DNA of 64,000 nt. Origin: G965220825 sp965220825 (lineage in GTDB: Bacteria; Pseudomonadota; Alphaproteobacteria; UBA828). The position numbers and the translations under genes were made by a program. Of this stretch, positions 60,945 through 64,000 are shown piece by piece (position 1 is the stretch's first letter; the number at the start of each line of letters is the position of its first letter). The notes below the pieces were generated by a model, which was given only the letters and a program-made list of their open reading frames with translations, ran no database searches and had not been told where the DNA came from. The DNA is taken from positions 434,001 through 498,000 of the forward strand of contig OZ244839.1 of the NCBI GenBank assembly GCA_965220825.1, written 5' to 3'.

Positions 60945-62141
60945 ATGAGCCGGGCCGCAACCGGGCTTCTCGGATTCGTCCTCTGCTCGGCGCTCGTTCT
61001 CGCCTTGAGCAATGGGCTCCGCGGCAGCTTCGGCCTCTTCGTCGCACCCATGACTCTCGATCTCCAGGTCTCGCGGGAGGTCTTCGCGCTCGCCATCGCG
61101 ATCCAGGGCCTGGTGTGGGGCGTGAGTCAGCCCTTCTTCGGCGCACTGGCGGATCGCCACGGCGCCATCCCGGTGATCGCAGGCGGGACCGTGCTCTATA
61201 TCGCCGGCCTGCTCTGGATGGCGTTCGCCGACGGCGCGTTGGGTCTCCATATGGGTGCTGGCTTTCTGGTGGGTCTCGGCATCAGTGCGACCGGCTTTGC
61301 GGTGGTTCTGGGGCCGGTCGGCCGCGCGGCACCGCCCGAACGCCGCAGCATGGCGCTGGGGGCGGCAAGCGCCGGGGGCTCCTTCGGGCAGTTCGCGCTG
61401 GCGCCCATCGGCGGCGGCCTGTTGGAGGGTGTCGGCTGGTCGGTGACCCTGCTCGCCTATGCGGGTTTTGCCGCACTGATGGTTCCCTGCCTGGTGGGCA
61501 TGCGCGGCCGCCACGCGCCGCCCGAGGGCTGCGCCCAGAGCCTGGCCGAGGCCTTGCGGGAGGCGCGGGAGCACCGGGGTTTCTGGCTGCTCTGCGGTGG
61601 GTTCTTCGTGTGCGGGTTTCACGTCTATTTCATAGCCATTCATCTGCCGCCGTTTCTGACGGATGGGGGCCTCGCGCCCATGATCGGCGCCACCGCGCTC
61701 GCCGTGATCGGGCTCGGCAATATCATCGGTACGTTCGCTGCCGGCTGGTTCGGCGGACGGTTCCGCAAGAAGTACGTGCTAAGCCTCTTCTATTTCGCCC
61801 GTGCGGTTGTGATCTGCGGGTTCGTGGTGGTGCCGCTGAGCGAGGCGAGCGTGCTCGCCTTCTCCGTACTCATCGGGCTTCTGTGGCTCGGCACGGTACC
61901 GCTCACCAGCGGGCTGGTGGCGCAGATATTCGGCGCCCGTCATTTGGGAGCGCTGTTCGGAATCGTGTTCTTCTCCCATCAGCTCGGCTCGTTCCTCGGC
62001 GCGTGGCTCGGCGGTTATGTCTTCGACCTGACGGGCTCCTACGACATCGTCTGGTTCATCGCCGTCGGCCTCGGCCTCCTGGCCGCGGCCCTCCACTGGC
62101 CCATCGAGGACGCTCCCCTCGGGCGGGAAGCCGAGGCCTGA
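60945..62141 (+). CDS. Major facilitator superfamily transporter
   Basis: A 398-residue integral membrane protein with 12 predicted helices. GVSQPFFGALADRHGAIPVI at about 59-78 is the A-motif-like loop between helices 2 and 3. The second half repeats the fold from about 205 with GWFGGRFRKKYVLSLFYFAR. It resembles oxalate/formate-antiporter-like or monocarboxylate MFS carriers. It is last in the operon with the COG0620, amidotransferase and hydratase genes and may import their substrate. Confidence 0.88.
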   Translation: MSRAATGLLGFVLCSALVLALSNGLRGSFGLFVAPMTLDLQVSREVFALAIAIQGLVWGVSQPFFGALADRHGAIPVIAGGTVLYIAGLLWMAFADGALGLHMGAGFLVGLGISATGFAVVLGPVGRAAPPERRSMALGAASAGGSFGQFALAPIGGGLLEGVGWSVTLLAYAGFAALMVPCLVGMRGRHAPPEGCAQSLAEALREAREHRGFWLLCGGFFVCGFHVYFIAIHLPPFLTDGGLAPMIGATALAVIGLGNIIGTFAAGWFGGRFRKKYVLSLFYFARAVVICGFVVVPLSEASVLAFSVLIGLLWLGTVPLTSGLVAQIFGARHLGALFGIVFFSHQLGSFLGAWLGGYVFDLTGSYDIVWFIAVGLGLLAAALHWPIEDAPLGREAEA

Positions 62142-62319
62142 GAGCTGCGGGCATGTCGCGAAGCAGGGAAGGGCGTTCCGGACGAGTCCGACCATGGCGT
62201 CGCGGCCTGTCTGGCCGGCGGCCGCTCGCGGCAATTGCCCGGCGTGCGGAATCTGTATCTCGAATGACGGCCATGCTACATCTTGCGTCGCACGCTGGGG
62301 GAGGGCGGAGAACTCCTTG

Positions 62320-63957
62320 GTGAAATACAAGCTGGACACGCTACGTGGAGACGTTTTCGGCGGCGTCACGTCGATGGTCGTGGCGCTTCCGGTCTCTCTC
62401 GGCTTCGGGGTGGCCTCGGGGATGGGCGCTGCGGCCGGGCTCTACGGCGCCATCGCGGTCGGTTTCTTCGCAGCGGTGTTCGGCGGCACGCGCGGCCAGA
62501 TTTCCGGGCCGACCGCACCGATGTCCGTCGCCATGGCGGTCGTGCTCACCAGCCACGTCGACAGTCTCGCCGAAGCCTTGATGATCGTCGTCCTGGCGGG
62601 CCTCCTGCAGGTGCTGCTGGGCGTGTCCCGGATCGGTCGTTTCGTGGGCTACACGCCGCATGTCGTCGTCTCCGGGTTCATGTCCGGTATCGGCGTCATC
62701 ATCCTGCTGATGCAGGCGCTTCCGCTGCTCGGCGCTCCGGGGGCGGGGGGCGGCCCCATGGGGGCCGCTCGGGCGATCCCGGCGGCGGTGGCCGACATCC
62801 ACATTGGCTCGTTCGTGATCGGCGCGGTCACGCTTGCGGTCGGTTTTCTCTGGAGGCGACGGTTGTCGCGTTTCGTGCCCGGGCCTCTCATGGCGCTGGC
62901 CGCCGGGACGGTCGTGGGCGTCGTGTGGTTCGGGGATGCGAAGGTCATCGGCGCAATCCCGACCGGGCTGCCCTCCCTGCAATTGGGGCTGCCGTCGGCC
63001 GAGTTCGTGCCCTACGCGCTGCAACCGGCGATCATCCTCGCCCTGCTCGGTTCGGTCGACAGCCTGCTGACCTCCCTGGTGGCGGATTCGATGACCGGCA
63101 ACCGACACAATCCGGACCGGGAGCTGATCGGACAAGGCATCGGCAACACGTTGGCCGGGCTGATCGGCGCGCTGCCCGGCGCCGGCACCACCATGAGCAC
63201 CGTCATCAACATCCGGTCGGGGGCGACGACGGCGGTGGCGGGTGCTTTGTGCGCGGTGCTCCTGCTGGCCATGGTTTTGGGCCTCGGGTGGGTGGTGGAG
63301 CCGATCCCGATCGCCGCACTGGCCGGGGTGCTGATGAAGGTCGGGTGGGACATCATCGACTGGCGCATGCTCGCCCGGATGTATCGCCTTCGGCGCGAAC
63401 ACCTCATCGTGATGCTGGCGACCCTTGGGCTTACCGTGTTCGTCGATCTGATCACCGCGGTCGCCGTCGGTCTGATCGCCGGCGGAATGGTGCACGCCCG
63501 GAGGCTCGAACGGCTGGAGCTCGACAATGTGATTTCGGTGCCTCTGCTGGACTCGTCCTTCTTCGCCGAGGAAGAGACGCAGGAGGACGCCGACCCCTTT
63601 GCAGCGCGGGTCGGCATGGTGGCGCTCGGTGGCACATTGAGCGTTGCCTCGTCGCGCAAGCTGACGAACGTGATCGGCCTCGACATCAAGCAGCACGAGG
63701 TCGTCATCTTCGACTTCTCGAAGGCCGTCTATGTCGACGACAGCGCGGCCATGGTGATCGGGCAATTGTTTGAACTTGCCAAGGAGTCACGCACGGCGTG
63801 TATCGTCGTGGGCCTCAGCAAGGACGTGGGTGCAACGCTGCGCAGCCTCGACATCCTCCGCGGGGTTCCGCCCGGCCGGATCGTCGGAACGCTGGACGAA
63901 GCCCGCAGCGTCGCAAAGGAAGCGCTCGCGCCGCAAGCGAACACGCCGTCAGGATGA
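62320..63957 (+). CDS. SulP family anion transporter with STAS domain
   Basis: A 545-residue SulP/SLC26 transporter. The membrane domain runs to about 400, with LRGDVFGGVTSMVVALPVSL at 9-28, GGTRGQISGPTAPMSVAMAV at about 57-76 and SVDSLLTSLVADSMTG near 247-262. A cytoplasmic STAS domain covers about 430-535 (GLDIKQHEVVIFDFSKAVYV). Substrates in the family are sulfate, bicarbonate or dicarboxylates. The GTG start at 62320 follows GGAG; TTG 62317 is also possible, while ATG 62194 would add an unrelated tail. Confidence 0.9.
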   Translation: MKYKLDTLRGDVFGGVTSMVVALPVSLGFGVASGMGAAAGLYGAIAVGFFAAVFGGTRGQISGPTAPMSVAMAVVLTSHVDSLAEALMIVVLAGLLQVLLGVSRIGRFVGYTPHVVVSGFMSGIGVIILLMQALPLLGAPGAGGGPMGAARAIPAAVADIHIGSFVIGAVTLAVGFLWRRRLSRFVPGPLMALAAGTVVGVVWFGDAKVIGAIPTGLPSLQLGLPSAEFVPYALQPAIILALLGSVDSLLTSLVADSMTGNRHNPDRELIGQGIGNTLAGLIGALPGAGTTMSTVINIRSGATTAVAGALCAVLLLAMVLGLGWVVEPIPIAALAGVLMKVGWDIIDWRMLARMYRLRREHLIVMLATLGLTVFVDLITAVAVGLIAGGMVHARRLERLELDNVISVPLLDSSFFAEEETQEDADPFAARVGMVALGGTLSVASSRKLTNVIGLDIKQHEVVIFDFSKAVYVDDSAAMVIGQLFELAKESRTACIVVGLSKDVGATLRSLDILRGVPPGRIVGTLDEARSVAKEALAPQANTPSG

Positions 63958-64000
63958 CGGTACCGGCATGGATTGCCTTCATGTGGGACGCCGCAACGCC
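63958..64000. other. Short non-coding end of window
   Basis: The last 43 bases after the SulP stop show no gene start, hairpin or promoter that can be supported. Confidence 0.5.

Overview
The window comes from a GC-rich (mostly 65-70% by eye) bacterial chromosome, most likely an alphaproteobacterium. The evidence is the hisZ-purA pair, the tetrameric sarcosine oxidase operon, the etfBA/3-hydroxyacyl-CoA dehydrogenase run, and many alphaproteobacterial-type catabolic enzymes (amidases, LLM flavin monooxygenases, mandelate racemase/enolase-family enzymes, COG0620). No taxonomic marker gene is present, so the assignment stops at class level.

Layout. 1-7.9 kb: end of an amidase gene, a FIST sensor protein, a kinase / class III PLP enzyme pair resembling hydroxylysine kinase plus a phospho-lyase, a flavin reductase, then etfB-etfA-hbd. 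8.0-12.3 kb: a lower-GC, decayed accessory segment beside tRNA-Ser(UGA). It holds small membrane/coiled-coil genes, a 300-bp remnant of an IS481-family element, a frameshifted small gene and a complete IS481-family copy with a visible 6-bp target duplication. 12.5-15.9 kb: CMD-family protein, LLM oxidoreductase and a lone hydantoinase B. 16.1-19.3 kb: a PIN / Xre-Zn-peptidase toxin-antitoxin-like pair and a Fic protein, both with candidate operators. 19.4-24.1 kb: a complete ribose-type ABC importer with a promoter.

24.3-36.9 kb is a catabolic cluster. Two enolase-superfamily enzymes and two LLM monooxygenases surround a long minus-strand operon for a toluene-4-monooxygenase-type soluble di-iron monooxygenase (alpha, gamma, Rieske ferredoxin, coupling protein, beta). 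Three extra genes are inserted between gamma and ferredoxin: a Cys-rich unknown, an orphan ABC binding protein and a SnoaL-like protein. No reductase gene is visible. This is the most unusual metabolic feature of the window.

36.9-43.0 kb is a second accessory region with lower GC and many broken genes. It contains a second Fic protein with a hairpin over its ribosome-binding site, a gene frameshifted in an A7 run, a HigBA-like pair with a dead toxin and an intact antitoxin, an uncharacterised protein with a HEPN-type Rx5H motif, and an intact AbiE system with a palindromic operator. It reads as a defence/toxin-antitoxin island.

43.1-64 kb returns to housekeeping and catabolic genes: deacylase, GST, mtnA, ketopantoate reductase-like, two amidases, the soxBDAG operon, hisZ-purA, a four-gene operon (MetE-like, amidotransferase, hydratase, MFS) and a SulP transporter. 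No rRNA, CRISPR array, integrase or replication origin was seen.
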